Shown here piece after piece: positions 32,805 through 43,600 of a stretch of 64,000 nucleotides of DNA (the stretch's first letter is position 1; the number at the start of each line of letters is the position of its first letter). The DNA comes from Locusta migratoria. Taxonomy: Eukaryota > Arthropoda > Insecta > Orthoptera > Acrididae. The translations under genes and the position numbers were made by a program. Under the pieces are notes generated by a model that worked only from the letters and a program-made list of their open reading frames with translations, made no database searches and was not told where the DNA came from. The stretch spans positions 351,386,548 to 351,450,547 of the forward strand of contig CM048746.1 in NCBI GenBank assembly GCA_026315105.1. The letters are read 5' to 3'.

Positions 32805-33990
32805 TATTTCATTCGTAATATGTGAAAAGTCTCCGCAACTAATGTAAGGATTTTGATACGATTTGTCACTAATAGGTAGAATAAGTTATGTGGAGAGATG
32901 TGCATATAGTTTCAAACATTTCGTGCCAATTGACTGAACTCTTTATTGATGTTTTAAAGCCACCTGTGGTGGCAGGCTGGCAGCAGCTTGATTGCTGCTT
33001 TTCAGCCAATCGATTTAACAATTTGACAAGTCGTTTCAAAAAAACATAGTATGGTGTTAAAATAATGCAGAATTAAAAAACTGAAAGGAAATTAAAATGA
33101 AGACACTATACATAAGCAAAGAAGTAAAAGATACATCTTCAGAATTAAAACAGCCACGGTGGTTAAAATCACACATAAGCAGTTAAAAACACAATGTAGG
33201 AGCACACTAGACGATGACGAAGACACTGCTTAAAACACAAGGCAACACGAATATTCTGCCTATTCGGCGATTGCTTGATGATTGAAAAGGGACACTTGTA
33301 GCACTATACACTGACAGTGGCACAACACTAACGGTACACTGCTAAAAGTTGTAGGGCACAGGTACCCCGCAGGGGATGGGGGGGGGGGGGGGGAGGAAGG
33401 CGAAAGGACACCAAGGGATGGCGAGGGAAGGGGGAGCCAAGCGTGGGAGGGAGGGGGAAAGAGAGGGGGCGTACAAATACGAGACAGCCGCTGTCAAAAT
33501 TATACTTTTCATGGTGACAGGTTACTTGACTATGCAGGCTCATTGTATATACAAACTTCCCTTCACAGTCTATGCCTACGATACAGAATCCGTAATACTT
33601 AAAGTAACACCGGTAATTAATTCAGCACTTCCATTGTTTGGAATGAGTTTCCGATACCCCATATCTTTCTAAGCATTCCACACATCGACTGGAGATTTGT
33701 GTAACAACGATAGCCCCATGCCCAACCTTGTCTAAAGATCGGTAAAGTTTGACTTTACGTTGTTTCATTTCTCTTTTTGTAGGTTCTGAAATGATGTTTT
33801 CCTTTATTATTTCTTTATTGCAAGACAATCATTTTTCTAAAAAATATGCTCTGGATCTACATTTATAAATGTTCATACGTAAATTGTTTTTCCGTATATA
33901 ATTAGAAATATACAATCATACACCGTTAAATAATTCTTGGTGAGGCGTTGTAACCAAGTTTTGTCACTTAGGTTTCGCCATCTGATTCGC
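32805..33990. other. Intron with G-rich tract
   Basis: AT-rich to 33340, then a purine-rich, G-dominated stretch at 33370-33470 with 16 consecutive G at 33378-33393 and several further runs of three to six G. The remainder has no recognised gene. The region 32930-33350 may be part of an unclassified dispersed repeat but I have no second copy in the window. Confidence 0.5.
33368..33470 (+). repeat. G-rich low-complexity tract
   Basis: Long G runs separated by A-containing spacers (GGGAGGAAGG, GGGAAGGGGG, GGGAGGGAGGGGG). The layout could fold as a G-quadruplex on the plus strand, which is the non-template strand only for plus-strand transcription; the host gene is transcribed the other way, so its pre-mRNA would carry the C-rich strand. 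Confidence 0.7.
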
Positions 33991-34047
33991 GTCCACATTG
34001 TGGCAGTGCCAGCGTTGCGCCGTTGGTCTGATACTACCGCCAGCCCC

Positions 34048-35262
34048 GTGTGCACGAGCAAACAGCAGGTGACCGGAGTTGCCTGGTGAAACGTTGTTCT
34101 GATGGCTCGTGTAAGTTGGAGAAATGCGTACCATTACGTTTCCGACTTTGCTAAAGGTCGGATTATAGCCTATCGCGATTGCGGTTTATCGTATCGAGGC
34201 ATTCCTTCTCGCGTTGGTCGTGATCCAATGAATGTTAGCAGAATATGGAATCGGTGGCTTCAGGCGGGCAAAACGGATCCCAACGGCCTCGTATCACTAG
34301 CAGTCGAGATGACAGGCAACTTATCCGCGTGGCTGTAACGAATCGTGCAGCCACGTCTCGATCCCTGAGTCAACAGATGGGGACGTTTGCAAGACAACAA
34401 CCATCTATACGAACAGTTCGACGACGTTTGCAGCAGCATGGACTATCAGCTCGAGGACCATGGCTGCGGCTAACCTTGACGCTGCATCACAGACAGGAGC
34501 GCCGGCGATGGTGTACGCAACGACGAACCTGGGGCCACGAATGGCAAAACGTCATTTTTTCGGATGAATCCAGGTTCTGTTTACATCGTGATGGTCGCAT
34601 CCGTATGTTTGGTGACATCGCGGTGAACGCACATTGGAAGCGTGTATTCGTCATCGCCATACTGGAGTATTACCCAGCATGATGGTATGGGGTACCATTG
34701 GTTACACGTCTCGGTGACCTCTTGTTGGTATCGACGTCACTTTGAACAGTGGCCGTTACATTTCAGGTGTGTTACGACCCGTGGATCTACTCTTCATTCG
34801 ATCCCTGTGAAACCCTACATTTCAGCAGGATAATGCACTACCGCATGTTGCAGATCCTGTTCGGGCCTTTCTGGATACGAAAAATATTCGATTCTGCCCT
34901 GGCCAGCACATTCTCCAGGTCTCTCACCAACTGAAACCATTTGGTCAATGGTAGCCGAGCAACTGGCTCGTCACAGTATACCAGTCATACTCTTCATGAA
35001 CTATGGTATAGTGTTGAAGCTGCATGGGCATCTGTACCTGTACACGCCATCCAAGCTCTGTTGACTCAATGCCCAGGCGTATCAAGGCCGTTATTACGGC
35101 CAAAGGTGGTTTTCCTGGGTACTGATTTCTCAGGATCTATGCACCCAAATTGCGTGAAAATGTAATCACATATCAGTTATAATGTAATATATTTGTCCAA
35201 TGAATACCCGTTTATTATCTGCATTTCTTCTTGGTGTAGCAATTTTAATGGGCAGTAGTGTA
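34048..35262 (+). mobile_element. Tc1-like DNA transposon, copy 2 (left end lost)
   Basis: Same family as 16047-17450. The right terminal repeat (GGTGTAGCAATTTTAATGGG then CAGTAGTGTA, ending about 35262) is present. Similarity starts near 34048 (CAAACAGCAGGTGACC) and the left terminal repeat is missing. Transposase remnants follow from ATG 34102. Confidence 0.85.
34102..35150 (+). pseudogene. Tc1-like transposase, copy 2, broken
   Basis: Starts MARVSWRNAYHYVSDFAKGR with CGLSYRGIPSRVGRDPMNVS (helix-turn-helix). A frameshift near 34320 moves to a frame with SRSLSQQMGTFARQQPS and HEWQNVIFSDESRFCLHRDG, keeping the first catalytic Asp that copy 1 lost. It stops at 34682; later pieces (WSITQHDGMGYHW-like, EAAWASVPVHAIQALL near 35020) are in other frames. 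Comparing the two copies shows each has its own damage. Confidence 0.85.
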
Positions 35263-36161
35263 TATACACTTCACTTAAGCACAGTCTGCCAGCGACCCAG
35301 TGTTTAATATTTTATTTCTCATAGTTTCTTTCGGTCTAGTTTTACATGACTAGAGGGATGTTTCTCTAATGTGACATACTGGTTCTGGCCGGCTCTGTCC
35401 TGCAAGATGGACAGCCATGGTCACGTTGTCAAGGCGTATGTCGCAGTGGAATAACACTTGTAAAACTTGGCAAAGTTTTAGAATACATATTTTGAATTAT
35501 TTCCCTAAACTATTTTAGACTGGGTGGTCGTTCTGTAGAACGATATGTGAACAAAATTTTGAAACTAATTATCAATAATGGGTTGAGAGATGAGTCGTAT
35601 TTAACACGTACGATCGCTCTCCTTTTTTAGTGGCAGTGGTGGGTTGTCAGGATTGCATGGAGCCGTGGCAGGGGTTATGGGTGAAATTCGTTGGAAATGG
35701 GTGACGTTTAAAAAATTACACATGGCTAGAGTTAAAACAAAAACATTGTCTCCGACGTTGTCATTACTCTGGGCAGTTGCTCGATTGTGGACTTATCACA
35801 TTATTGAAGGGAATTAGGGTATAGCCTTGGACTGTGCGTGTCTTCCTTATTACACAATTCCAATACTCTTGAGCACGTGAAATACCAACGTTACGTCTTG
35901 GTGTAAGAGAATGGCGCTTTTACCCCTAAACCTATTTGTATTCACAATATGTTTTCTAGAAGTCCTTAGCATACCAATATCTCCAGTCGTTTTCATCCAA
36001 AGCATAACACGATGCAGTGCTGCTCTTATTGTGGGGGAAAGGTGTGGGAAGCGAGAGAGCAGTGTTTGACAATATCTGTAGCGTGTTAGAAGGCAGAGGT
36101 AAAGTAAAGCGCTGTAAATGAGCGCAGCGCGGCTGTTGCAGGAGTGCGCGGTGGTCCTGAC
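35263..36161. other. Intron downstream of exon B, nothing recognised
   Basis: Roughly 900 bp between the Tc1 copy and exon B, mixed composition. It holds the 5' start of the B-C intron as read on the minus strand (donor GTCAGG at 36161). Open frames overlapping 35850-36280 on the minus strand are run-throughs of exon B. Confidence 0.55.
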
Positions 36162-36271
36162 CTTCATGTCGAAGCCGGAGGGGCTGAGCCACTCGAAGAG
36201 GAAGATGGTGAAGGTGGCCGCCTGGATCGCCACGGCGCCCACCAGCATCCACGACGCCGTGTCGAAGGGCT
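36162..36271 (-). CDS. Nmdar2: NMDA receptor subunit 2, exon B (M1 segment), partial gene
   Basis: 110-nt internal exon: two bases that complete a split Glu codon, then 36 codons reading PFDTASWMLVGAVAIQAATF and TIFLFEWLSPSGFDMK. This is transmembrane segment M1 of a GluN2-type subunit, with the FEWLSPSG motif at its cytoplasmic end, equivalent to FEYFSPVG in vertebrate GluN2. The acceptor is TTGTCCACAG|AG and the donor AAG|GTCAGG. The donor is weaker than the other two because it has C at +3. Phase 2 at the start fits the single base left by the exon at 43892, giving ...AFLEPFDTASW across the junction. Phase 0 at the end fits the next exon at 17981, 18.2 kb away. Overlapping plus-strand open frames here are shadows. 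Confidence 0.95.
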
Positions 36272-36540
36272 CTGTGGACAACAGCAGAAACAGCGGTTAG
36301 TGCACCACACTGGCTGACGCTACACAGCATGAGCTCAAAAGCGCAAGACTTGCGAGTAAGGCTGTCGTCAAACAACAGGTTCATAATTTTGGGGAAGTCT
36401 GTACAACTTCAAGCCTGCCAACAGGTTAACATTAGCTATTGCCGAAAAATATATGTCTAACATGCGATAAACGTGTAGGCTAGAACCCTGTTAGAACGTG
36501 TTACTTATTCTGCCATGGTACAGCTGAGTGGAAGTTGCCC

Positions 36541-36662
36541 CCTCGGGCATGGATGTTTGTGCCGTCCTAGTTCGTAAGTAGTTCATAAGTAGTTTGTAAG
36601 TTTAGGGACTGATGACCCCGTAGTTAAGTCCCATAAGCTATACAAACATTTGAAACATTTTG
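36541..36662 (+). mobile_element. tRNA-derived SINE, family A, 5'-truncated
   Basis: Begins within the end of the tRNA-like head (CCTCGGGCATGGATGTTTGT) and continues through the full body to TACAAACATTTGAAAC. No clear target duplication; it lies right next to the LINE endonuclease fragment. Confidence 0.8.
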
Positions 36663-36663
36663 A

Positions 36664-37260
36664 CTGAGTAGTTACCATTTGAACATTTGAAATTTCGCAC
36701 ATAGATCTCGCCGCAACGAATAATGCCTTTCTTTTAATGATTTACAGCCAAACTCGTGCATCGTTTCCGTGCCACTCATTTTAACATTTATTCTAGTGGG
36801 TTCATGAACTAACTGCTCGAGGCAATTCTCGAAGAATGCGATCAATATAATTTCGGACGCTGTTTTATGATTGCCTCCTGTTTTGAACATGTATTTTTGA
36901 CAATATATGGAGGGTAAGTTAAACTCGACACCAATTAAAATTGTAGGCTTTGGGTACGTTTTTGATATTTGATCCAAGCTTTCTTTGAACATTTCTGCAA
37001 TCGAATCGTATGAGTCAGGGGGTCGGTAGGAAGAGCAAATTATTATTTTATTCTGTTTGTCAGGTATACCCTCTGCCCATAACAACTCACAGGAACAAAC
37101 TACTTCAGTTTCCCTACAGGATAAACCGACTGTGACACCAATAAATACGCAGCCTCCTACTTCATTCAATCTATCTTTTCTGAACACCATTTGCCCCAAT
37201 GTAAAAATTTCAGCAGCTCTCCGGCTTTAGCCAGTTTCGGTACCTATGATGAAGTTCTAT
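36664..37260 (-). pseudogene. LINE endonuclease fragment (I/CR1 group)
   Basis: 175 open codons on the minus strand after a short degraded lead (IIGTET near 37240). Seen motifs: VGGCVFIGVTVGLSCRETEV, IIICSSYRPPDSYDSIAEMF, PTILIGVEFNLPSIYCQKY (GDFNLP with the Asp changed to Glu and Gly to Val) and LEQLVHEPTRIN. The catalytic GDFN change and lack of an RT make it a dead fragment. Confidence 0.82.
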
Positions 37261-37324
37261 GAAATAATGGCTGCCATTACACAACTACTCGGAAGAGCGT
37301 CATGGGACATTTACAAGTAACAAG

Positions 37325-37590
37325 AAAGTAAGATGCGGGCAGTGTAACGAGAATTATAACAGCTGCATAACGATCATCTGTTGCTGATGTTACCCGTGGA
37401 CGACCTTAGCCTTGCCTTGTTTCAACGGTTCCTGTTGTATGAAATCGCGTCTAGGTGATGGAAACTACACTTTGGAACACTAATAGCTGGAGCCACTTCC
37501 TTCTATGTCTGCCCCGCTTCCAACCTTCCTATGGCTCTACATGCCACAGCTTCGGATAAGTCATGTTGTTGTTGCATTGCACTACCAGCT
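37325..37590 (-). pseudogene. Tc1-like transposase N-terminal fragment
   Basis: Minus strand: MQQHDLSEAVACRAIGRLEA, GQT*KEVAPAISVPK. This matches, apart from decay, the N-terminus of the Tc1-like element at 44.5 kb (MQQRDLPEAMAWRDIGRLEA). Only the first DNA-binding part remains. Confidence 0.72.
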
Positions 37591-37921
37591 CACTACACTA
37601 TTTGAACCTAACTGCTTGTGTAATTCGTTTGTTAAAGTAAATACAAGTCAACACCAAACCCCTTTGCAGTAACTTTCTGTTATTACCACTGTATCGGTTG
37701 CCGTAATGTTGTTGCCTCCACCGCTCAGAAACAACAGAAAGACGTCGAACCATTATAGTTCATTCTGCCGATGATAATACCTCTGAACACATATATCTTA
37801 CCTGACTAATTGTTTTGACCAATTCATGATATAAGGAAGGACTTAAAAATGTGTAAAGAAAGAAACAAAACCGAAAAAATAACAAATGAGTGGAGTGAAC
37901 ATCTGAAAAAAAAAAAAAAAA
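37591..37921. other. Intron with a short dispersed repeat
   Basis: The segment around 37745-37830 (CCATTATAGTTCATTCTGCC ... CTGACTAATTGTTTTGACC) resembles 53998-54085 (ACTATAGTTCATTCTACCCA ... TCCTAATTAGTTTTACCAG), so both are copies of one short unclassified repeat. Ends with a run of about 16 A. Confidence 0.5.
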
Positions 37922-38127
37922 AGACCTGCAGTAGCCGCACGGGAATGACCGTGCGTTCTGAATGCGATGCGCACGCTTGCTCCTGCCGGAGATGTGAATC
38001 CTTCCTCTGGCATGGTGTGTGTATCATCCTAAGGATAAGTTAGTTTAGGTAGTTTGTAAGTTTAGGGACCGATTAACAGAGTAGATTGGACCCTTAGGTT
38101 TACAACTATTTGAACATTTGAATTTGA
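37922..38127 (+). mobile_element. tRNA-derived SINE, family B, degraded
   Basis: tRNA-like head partly decayed (GTAGCCGCACGGGAATGACC), then the family B body (GTGTGTGTATCATCCTAAGG, TTAGTTTAGGTAGTTTGTAA, GTTTAGGGACCGATTAACA) and TTTGAACATTTGAAT end. Target duplication not clear. Confidence 0.7.
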
Positions 38128-38161
38128 ACTGCATTAGAGTATCTTACAAATCCAAAATTGC

Positions 38162-38240
38162 AGCTGCGTAGCACAGTGGTAGCGTGCCAGACTACAAGTC
38201 CAAAAGTCGCGGGTTCGATCCCCGCCACCTCCTATGATTT
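38162..38240 (+). mobile_element. tRNA-like SINE head or tRNA pseudogene
   Basis: tRNA-like sequence: TAGCACAGTGGTAGCG box A, CCAGACTACAAGTCC anticodon region, GGGTTCGATCCCC box B, ending CACCTCCT. The acceptor strands do not pair well, so I do not call it a functional tRNA. Likely the head of another SINE; body not defined. Confidence 0.55.
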
Positions 38241-38254
38241 TTTCTGTCATTTTC

Positions 38255-38520
38255 CACTTATTTCACCTTTGGCAGTGTTGCTGATGTGAAAAATACCGAG
38301 TAGCACCGTGGTTCGGAACCCACCTTAAACTGTAGGTCCCCCTATGACTGGCGAGTTTGTGACACTTGCGGGGAAAGGGAATGTGTAGACACTTGCGGGG
38401 AGACCCGGATGCTGCAGGTAGTGAAGAGGGTGTTCCAGAAGTAGGGATACTCCACGCCCTCCAGCCGCTACCTGTGCCGTATTCAGGGAAAGGCCCACCG
38501 GACCGGCCGCGCAATTTGTG
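38255..38520 (-). repeat. Dispersed repeat, copy 1
   Basis: On the minus strand it carries two CCCCGCAAGTGTC words and CGCCAGTCATAGG, related to CCCCGCAAGTGTCACTCCCC and CCCCATGACTGGCTGGG at 39690-39735 on the plus strand. I cannot assign a class. Confidence 0.4.
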
Positions 38521-39639
38521 ACACAAATTACATTTTCGATAATATTAATGCATAGAAGTATGAAATCACGTCAAGACTACTTCCTGCAAAAATTTCGACA
38601 AAAAAGTTGGCACTGAGTTTAGAAAAACAAAATTCTGGTATATTTGATTTTAACATTTTATCAAAAAATGAATGTTACTACAAGAGATACAGCCATTCAA
38701 ATTTACGGGCACCATAATGTTTTCCCTTCCTGCGTAAATGAGCTGCTTCTTGTAGTTTCAACAGCACAGTAGCCTTTGTCTTGAATGTTCTGAATATAAA
38801 TCTTCACACAGACTTCTTGAGGAGGAGAGTGATACGGTTATCTGATTGTAAACCACTGCCTATTACCTTACACTTTTTGACTGTACTGAACAGGAGTTCC
38901 GCGTAATCCGTAATTTATATTTATACAGTTAACAGGCAATGTAATTTATAACCAACTATTGGCTTCCAATTTCGCTTCATTTTTCCTGGAAGTCTTGCAA
39001 CTTGTTTCTCCCTGTTGGTTTATGCTAAGTTCGGAGTAAAAATGTTTCTATATGACGGTGATAGAAATTAGTATTTATCTTTAGCATTTTTCGGTGTGTG
39101 ACATTCCCTTACACATTCCGTATTTCATATATTTCTTAGATGTATTTGTAATTCGTTTTGGGGTCTACGAATGAACGCTTCAAGTATGTAAAACACTCAT
39201 TGACTGATTATTAACGATTTTTAATTGAAGGTTTAAGGTTGCGTTTCCTATTAAAAAGCATGGTAGCTATTTTTAAAGAGATGGAAGTTATAGTGGGGTT
39301 AACTACATAGCGGTCAATTACATCAACGTATCTGTGCAGGATGCCTAATATATTTATTGCTTGCGCAGGTGTCTTGATATGCTTAATGTTCTGAATAATA
39401 TGCTTTTAGGAGGTATGACTGTGGAAAGTTATCGTCTTGTAGTAACAGAAAATGTCTTAATAACTTTCCAAACATTCTCACTATTAAAATATCTTTTTGT
39501 TTTCAGGAGGAACACTCAACGAATTAATAAGTAGTTAGAACAAGTTACTATATTGCTCTTCAGCTTGCAAAGGGTTGTGCAATTTCACTGAGTTTCGTGT
39601 TATGTTGATAGTATGGAAACTTGACAACAGCAGTGCTAG
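38521..39639. other. AT-rich intron, nothing recognised
   Basis: About 1.1 kb of AT-rich sequence with no long frame, terminal repeat or RNA gene that I can see. Confidence 0.5.
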
Positions 39640-39845
39640 ACTTCTTGGTGTGCCTGTACCAGGAAACCGCCCCAAGGACCCCAGGTTCCCCGCAAGTGTC
39701 ACTCCCCACAAGTGTTCCAACCCCATGACTGGCTGGGTAAGTCAGTTCCAAGGTCGGAGGAAGGCAACGGCATACTACCTCCAAACTACCATGCCTAGTA
39801 TAGCACTGTGATGTTCAAACCAATCTTCGGATTGGTGACTGCTTT
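39640..39845 (+). repeat. Dispersed repeat, copy 2
   Basis: Related to 38255-38520 (opposite strand). Contains GGGTAAGTCAGTTCCAAGGT, CGGAGGAAGGCAACGGCATA and a small hairpin ACCAATCTTCGGATTGGTGA. Possibly a non-autonomous retroelement; class unknown. Confidence 0.5.
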
Positions 39846-41097
39846 ACCTTATTCTGAAGCAGTCTGGAAAGTCGAGGGACGAGACAGACACCGGAAAAGG
39901 CAAAAGGACTATTATAGAAGTGCAGGAGAAGAAAGACAATGGAAATAATTATCTACAAAAACCATTCATCAGGAGAATGAAGCTGAAATCGTAATGAATT
40001 TATATGTAGTATGTTACGAGGAAAGTAACAAGCTATCTGGCCTTGCTTGTTTATCCTGTGTCTTCACGTACATCATATAAACGTCGGCACCATTCATTAG
40101 AACTCACACCAAAACACGTTAACAGGCGCTTTACTATGAGCAGTGCATCGACGTCGCGTCTAATCACGTTAACGCGTTATAACAGTCGTGACGTGTGTTT
40201 CCCGACCAGGTGCTGACCTTACACGTCACGCAAGTTTGAGCCGCGTTCGGTAGACACGTGTCCCCGATTGCAGCTGGCCACTGCGGTAGGAGGTTGGGCG
40301 CATTCAGGCCGCTGGTGGTTAAAGCCACAAATTCAGTTTCAGTGCCGCGTTCGCCAGGCATTAATCTTCTCGCGAAAATTGGATTCTGCGCTTCAATTGT
40401 GGCTGAGGGCAAAGTGCTCCGTTCAGACCAACGTGAGGCTCAAATTGTTAGACTCGAGAGGCACTACAGACCATCTGCTGCACGGCGGAGACCAACCAGT
40501 CCAACAGGAAAGATGGAAGGATGAAGAAAGAGAGAAACCAGTAAAGAAGTAATTGGGGATTAACACAGACAATAGTCGCTTATCAGCTTTATTCCAGTTA
40601 GAGCTAGATTTCAGCTTCACTATAGGCATGTTTAGAGCGCTTAGTGGGCTGCTGGACACTCATACATGCCCTGAAAGATTTTATACGCTGATGTGACTCG
40701 ACTGAGTTATGTGCACCTCAAGACTATTTTAATAACATAATGCTTCCTGGGTCTGTAGGACTCATTACTAAACGCACTGATAATGGCTGTACCCGTATAC
40801 GGGTCTTCAGTAAAATACAGATTGATACTCGACTGTTTGTTGTGTTCGTCCCTGGTCATAATCATTTCACATTCGCTAAACACAACCACTCTTAAAGGAA
40901 TTTAACCTAGTACAAATAAAGTAGTCGAAAGACGACGCGATTAGCCTGAGAATAACACTTCACATACTGCCGTGCTTACGACGTAAGTATACATTTAACG
41001 ATTTTTAGGCATTTCAACAGTGTTAGCTATGAACAAAGATTGTAATATTTTGGAATTCAACGTTATTGAACAACGATATAGTTTTTATGTTAATATC
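39846..41097. other. Intron, nothing recognised
   Basis: Mixed composition, GC-richer at 40140-40520 where frames of 80-95 codons open on both strands. None shows a known domain. Confidence 0.5.
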
Positions 41098-41815
41098 ATT
41101 GATCTCTATACTACAAGGATGTTGAACTTCAGATGTGTGAGCGTGCCAGCAGTAGATATTCATATTTCGTTTCTTGCTAAATTCAAGTATGGCTGCTATG
41201 AAGTAGTATAAGAAGACTAAAAGAAAATATATTCAGATTTCATTCCCATAACAGCCTATTACATCGCATATTGACATAAGTTTCAAATCAGTGGGTAAAC
41301 AAGCAATTCTTTCTCGTGTAATAGCGGATGGAAATTCGTTTGCCAAAGTAAAATATGACGGAGAATGCGAAAATGTTTGCAAAACATATGATTGTGCAGT
41401 CACGCTGCAGTTCTATGCTCGGAATCCAGAGTTTGTATAGAGACAGTGATCCCTATACTACCTGGATATATAAGTGTAGTATGTATCTTAGCATATAACT
41501 ACAGTGTGACAGCACATTCATATGTGTTGGCCATGATTTCGCGTCCTCCGCTATGTTTGAATATGGCAAATGAATTTCCATTAGTTTGTACGTGAGAACA
41601 GTTGCTTGCTTACCTCTTGTTTTCAGTTTTATGTCACCACACGATGTAATAGTCTGGTATGTAGGTATAATTGAATCGTATTTTAATTTCCTGTTCTAGT
41701 GACTTTTGTAGCAGCCATATTTGAATTTGGCAAGAAACTAAATGTGAACTTCTATGACTGGCATGCTCAGACAACTGAAGTTCAACATCCAGGTACTATA
41801 GAGCTCAGTGCTAGA
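41098..41815. repeat. Foldback element with about 110-bp arms
   Basis: Left arm about 41098-41215 (GGATGTTGAACTTCAGATGT ... TTCAAGTATGGCTGC) and right arm about 41697-41815 as its inverse (GCAGCCATATTTGAATTTGG ... CAACTGAAGTTCAACATCC). The roughly 480-bp centre has no coding signal. Confidence 0.72.
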
Positions 41816-42001
41816 GGTCACTGGTTAGTATCTAAAGACCATAGATAACATAGACTGCACATGTACCTATCTCTGCTGTGTAAAGGCAGAACATAAGAGT
41901 CACGAAACTCCAAGTGAATTTCTGCAGCTTCACGACTACAGCGCTGCCAATACCGCGTAACGATTGAGTAACGAATGTGGAGTGAATCAGCACATTCAAA
42001 A

Positions 42002-42236
42002 TATGAAAATTGCAATATACAATTTTGTGTTTGTTCTACAGGTTTGATTATTTTTTTAATCGATTTTCGGCTTCTTAGGCTATCATCAAGGCCATCATCA
42101 GACATTTACTGATGATGGCCTAAGAAGCCGAAAATCGATCAACAAAATAATCAAACCTGTAGAACAAACACAAAATTGTGTATTTTAATTTTCATAATGA
42201 ATTTGTTCTACCAAGAAGCGACGAAAGAATCAGTTA
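42002..42236. mobile_element. Palindromic element with paired hammerhead-like motifs
   Basis: 235 bp with a perfect 10-bp target duplication ACATTCAAAA (41992-42001 and 42237-42246). Almost all of it is an inverted repeat: left arm 42003-42102, right arm 42109-42196. At the centre the two arms meet as GGCCATCATCAG ... CTGATGATGGCC. Each arm carries a hammerhead-like core; the left one has a 12-nt duplication in the stem II region. The right end extends as GAATTTGTTCTACCAAGAAG. The terminal arrangement suggests a non-autonomous Penelope-like or retrozyme-like insertion. Confidence 0.72.
42104..42146 (+). ncRNA. Hammerhead-ribozyme-like motif (42.1 kb)
   Basis: CTGATGA (42109-42115), an extra T, stem II arms GGC and GCC around CTAAGAA, GAA (42130-42132), AATCGAT as the stem III region, then C at 42140 as the expected cleavage residue. 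Stem I at the junction is weak. The inverted partner on the minus strand is at about 42060-42103. Confidence 0.5.
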
Positions 42237-42567
42237 ACATTCAAAAAACCTTCGTATATTAGGAGCTGTAAATTGTAGCACCTATCAAAAATATAATTGG
42301 GAAATCTCTCGTTTGCAAAGGATGCTCAGAAGTAAGAGAATAATGTTACGAATAACAAGTGTTCATTTACGGTGGTCAGTTAAACTTATAGGCATAGAAG
42401 TAAATCTTTAACAATTAATTCACGTCCAAGCTTCTGCTCTTAATCAGAATCGCAAATTCTTGACTAATATTTCACAATATAATTGCTGTATAGAAGTACA
42501 ATAGCAGTTAATCTACCGGTATTTCAGTAAAGCCTGCTAAGTTTCCTACTTCAATTTCACAGAAATC

Positions 42568-42940
42568 TACCAAAAATCTGGTATTTACCAGCTCAAATGT
42601 AACAGTTGTGATGCTCTATGCTTAGGACAGACCAGCAGGACATTTGAAACACGATATAAAGAACACAATGGAAATATGGCAACAGCGATGCAACATTTGC
42701 AGAACACCTTGGGCAAGAAAACCACTATTCCACCACCATGGAAACCGACATGAATATAGATTTAGCAATAAGAAACACCTCCTCACCGTCCAAGAGAATT
42801 TCCAAATTTGAAAAGCATTGATAGATAAGAAACACATATTAAATGACCAAGTAAACATCAGCAACCAAACGTTATTTAAATTAATAAAATACGTAGTAGA
42901 GAAAGACAAACCTCCCCCACCCTCAGACCCACCACATTAA
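42568..42940 (+). pseudogene. Penelope-like GIY-YIG endonuclease domain, broken
   Basis: Frame 1 reads KSGIYQLKCNSCDALCLGQT then SRTFETRYKEHNGNM: GIY is intact, YIG has become CLG, and the Arg-x3-Glu/Arg-Tyr-x-Glu-His cluster typical of the Penelope version is present (RYKEH), together with the CNSC knuckle. After a shift near 42690 it continues TFAEHLGQENHYSTTMETDM, NIDLAIRNTSSPSKRISKFE and KH, the usual end of the domain. In an intact element this enzyme cuts target DNA. Confidence 0.82.
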
Positions 42941-42996
42941 TCAACAACAAAACCCCACCCACACACACGCCTGCAAAAATCAGAATCTCTCTCTCT

Positions 42997-43018
42997 TTCA
43001 CACTCACTCACTCACTCA

Positions 43019-43101
<83 letters not shown>

Positions 43102-43103
43102 AC
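42997..43103 (+). repeat. Compound microsatellite (CTCA)n (CT)n (CA)n
   Basis: CTCA units (42997-43018), then CT units to about 43042, then about 30 CA units to 43103. It lies in the 3' non-coding part of the Penelope-like element. Confidence 0.97.
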
Positions 43104-43553
43104 AACTAAGAACTTCGCTAGTTGAAATAAAATAATATTTATAAACACACACACAATGCAGTCAGAACATCAAACACAAAGTTGCTAGCAGATGCCTGTT
43201 TTGACAGAAACGAAACAAAAGCACATCTCGCAGTGCGATCCAAAGAACTTATAAGCAAATAACACACACACAGTGACGATAAAAAAGAAAACAAAACAAA
43301 CAACATACATAGCCTGCCAGACCACAGAAATGGCGATTTTTCAATTTTTTTTATGAAAGTGTAATTGTAAATAGTGTGACAGTAAGTGGCAATGTGCTAC
43401 AAAACACACATGAAGAGGACAACTAAAAATACATGAGTAATATTAGTAGTCCATTTTATTCAGAATCAAAATAATCCTTTTGCATGAGAACTGTTATGGA
43501 TTGAATTTAGTAAAATCAAACAAATGATGTAAAACAAAACATTTCTTATACAG

Positions 43554-43600
43554 TTGACCACTGTAGATGCTTTAAAATAAAGCGAAACGCGTCTGGTCAA
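43554..43600 (+). ncRNA. Hammerhead-ribozyme-like motif of the Penelope-like element (best fold)
   Basis: All three helices can be read. Stem I: TTGACCA (43554-43560) with TGGTCAA (43594-43600), 7 bp. Core CTGTAGA (43561-43567; consensus CTGANGA, so A6 is T). One extra T at 43568. Stem II: GCTTTA with TAAAGC (43569-43583), loop AAA. GAA at 43584-43586. Stem III: the self-complementary ACGCGT (43587-43592), which could pair between two copies as in dimeric hammerheads. Cleavage residue C at 43593. The A6 change probably lowers or abolishes activity in this copy. Confidence 0.72.

Larger units (their letters stand above)
41885..42500 (+). repeat. Dispersed repeat, copy 1, interrupted by a palindromic insert
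   Basis: The parts 41885-42001 and 42247-42500 are together homologous to the minus strand of 57500-57905 (shared words include CATAAGAGTCACGAAACTCC, TTGCAAAGGATGCTCAGAAG and GTTACGAATAACAAGTGTTC). The second copy lacks 42002-42236, so it is an empty site for that insert. Class unknown. Confidence 0.78.

Noticed and set aside
36118..36300. Plus-strand open frame of 60 codons over exon B
   Set aside because: It is the antisense shadow of the Nmdar2 exon; the minus strand has matching splice sites and a conserved protein.
40164..40552. Overlapping 80-95 codon frames on both strands as a small gene
   Set aside because: GC-richer patch opens several frames at once; none has a recognisable motif or splice context.
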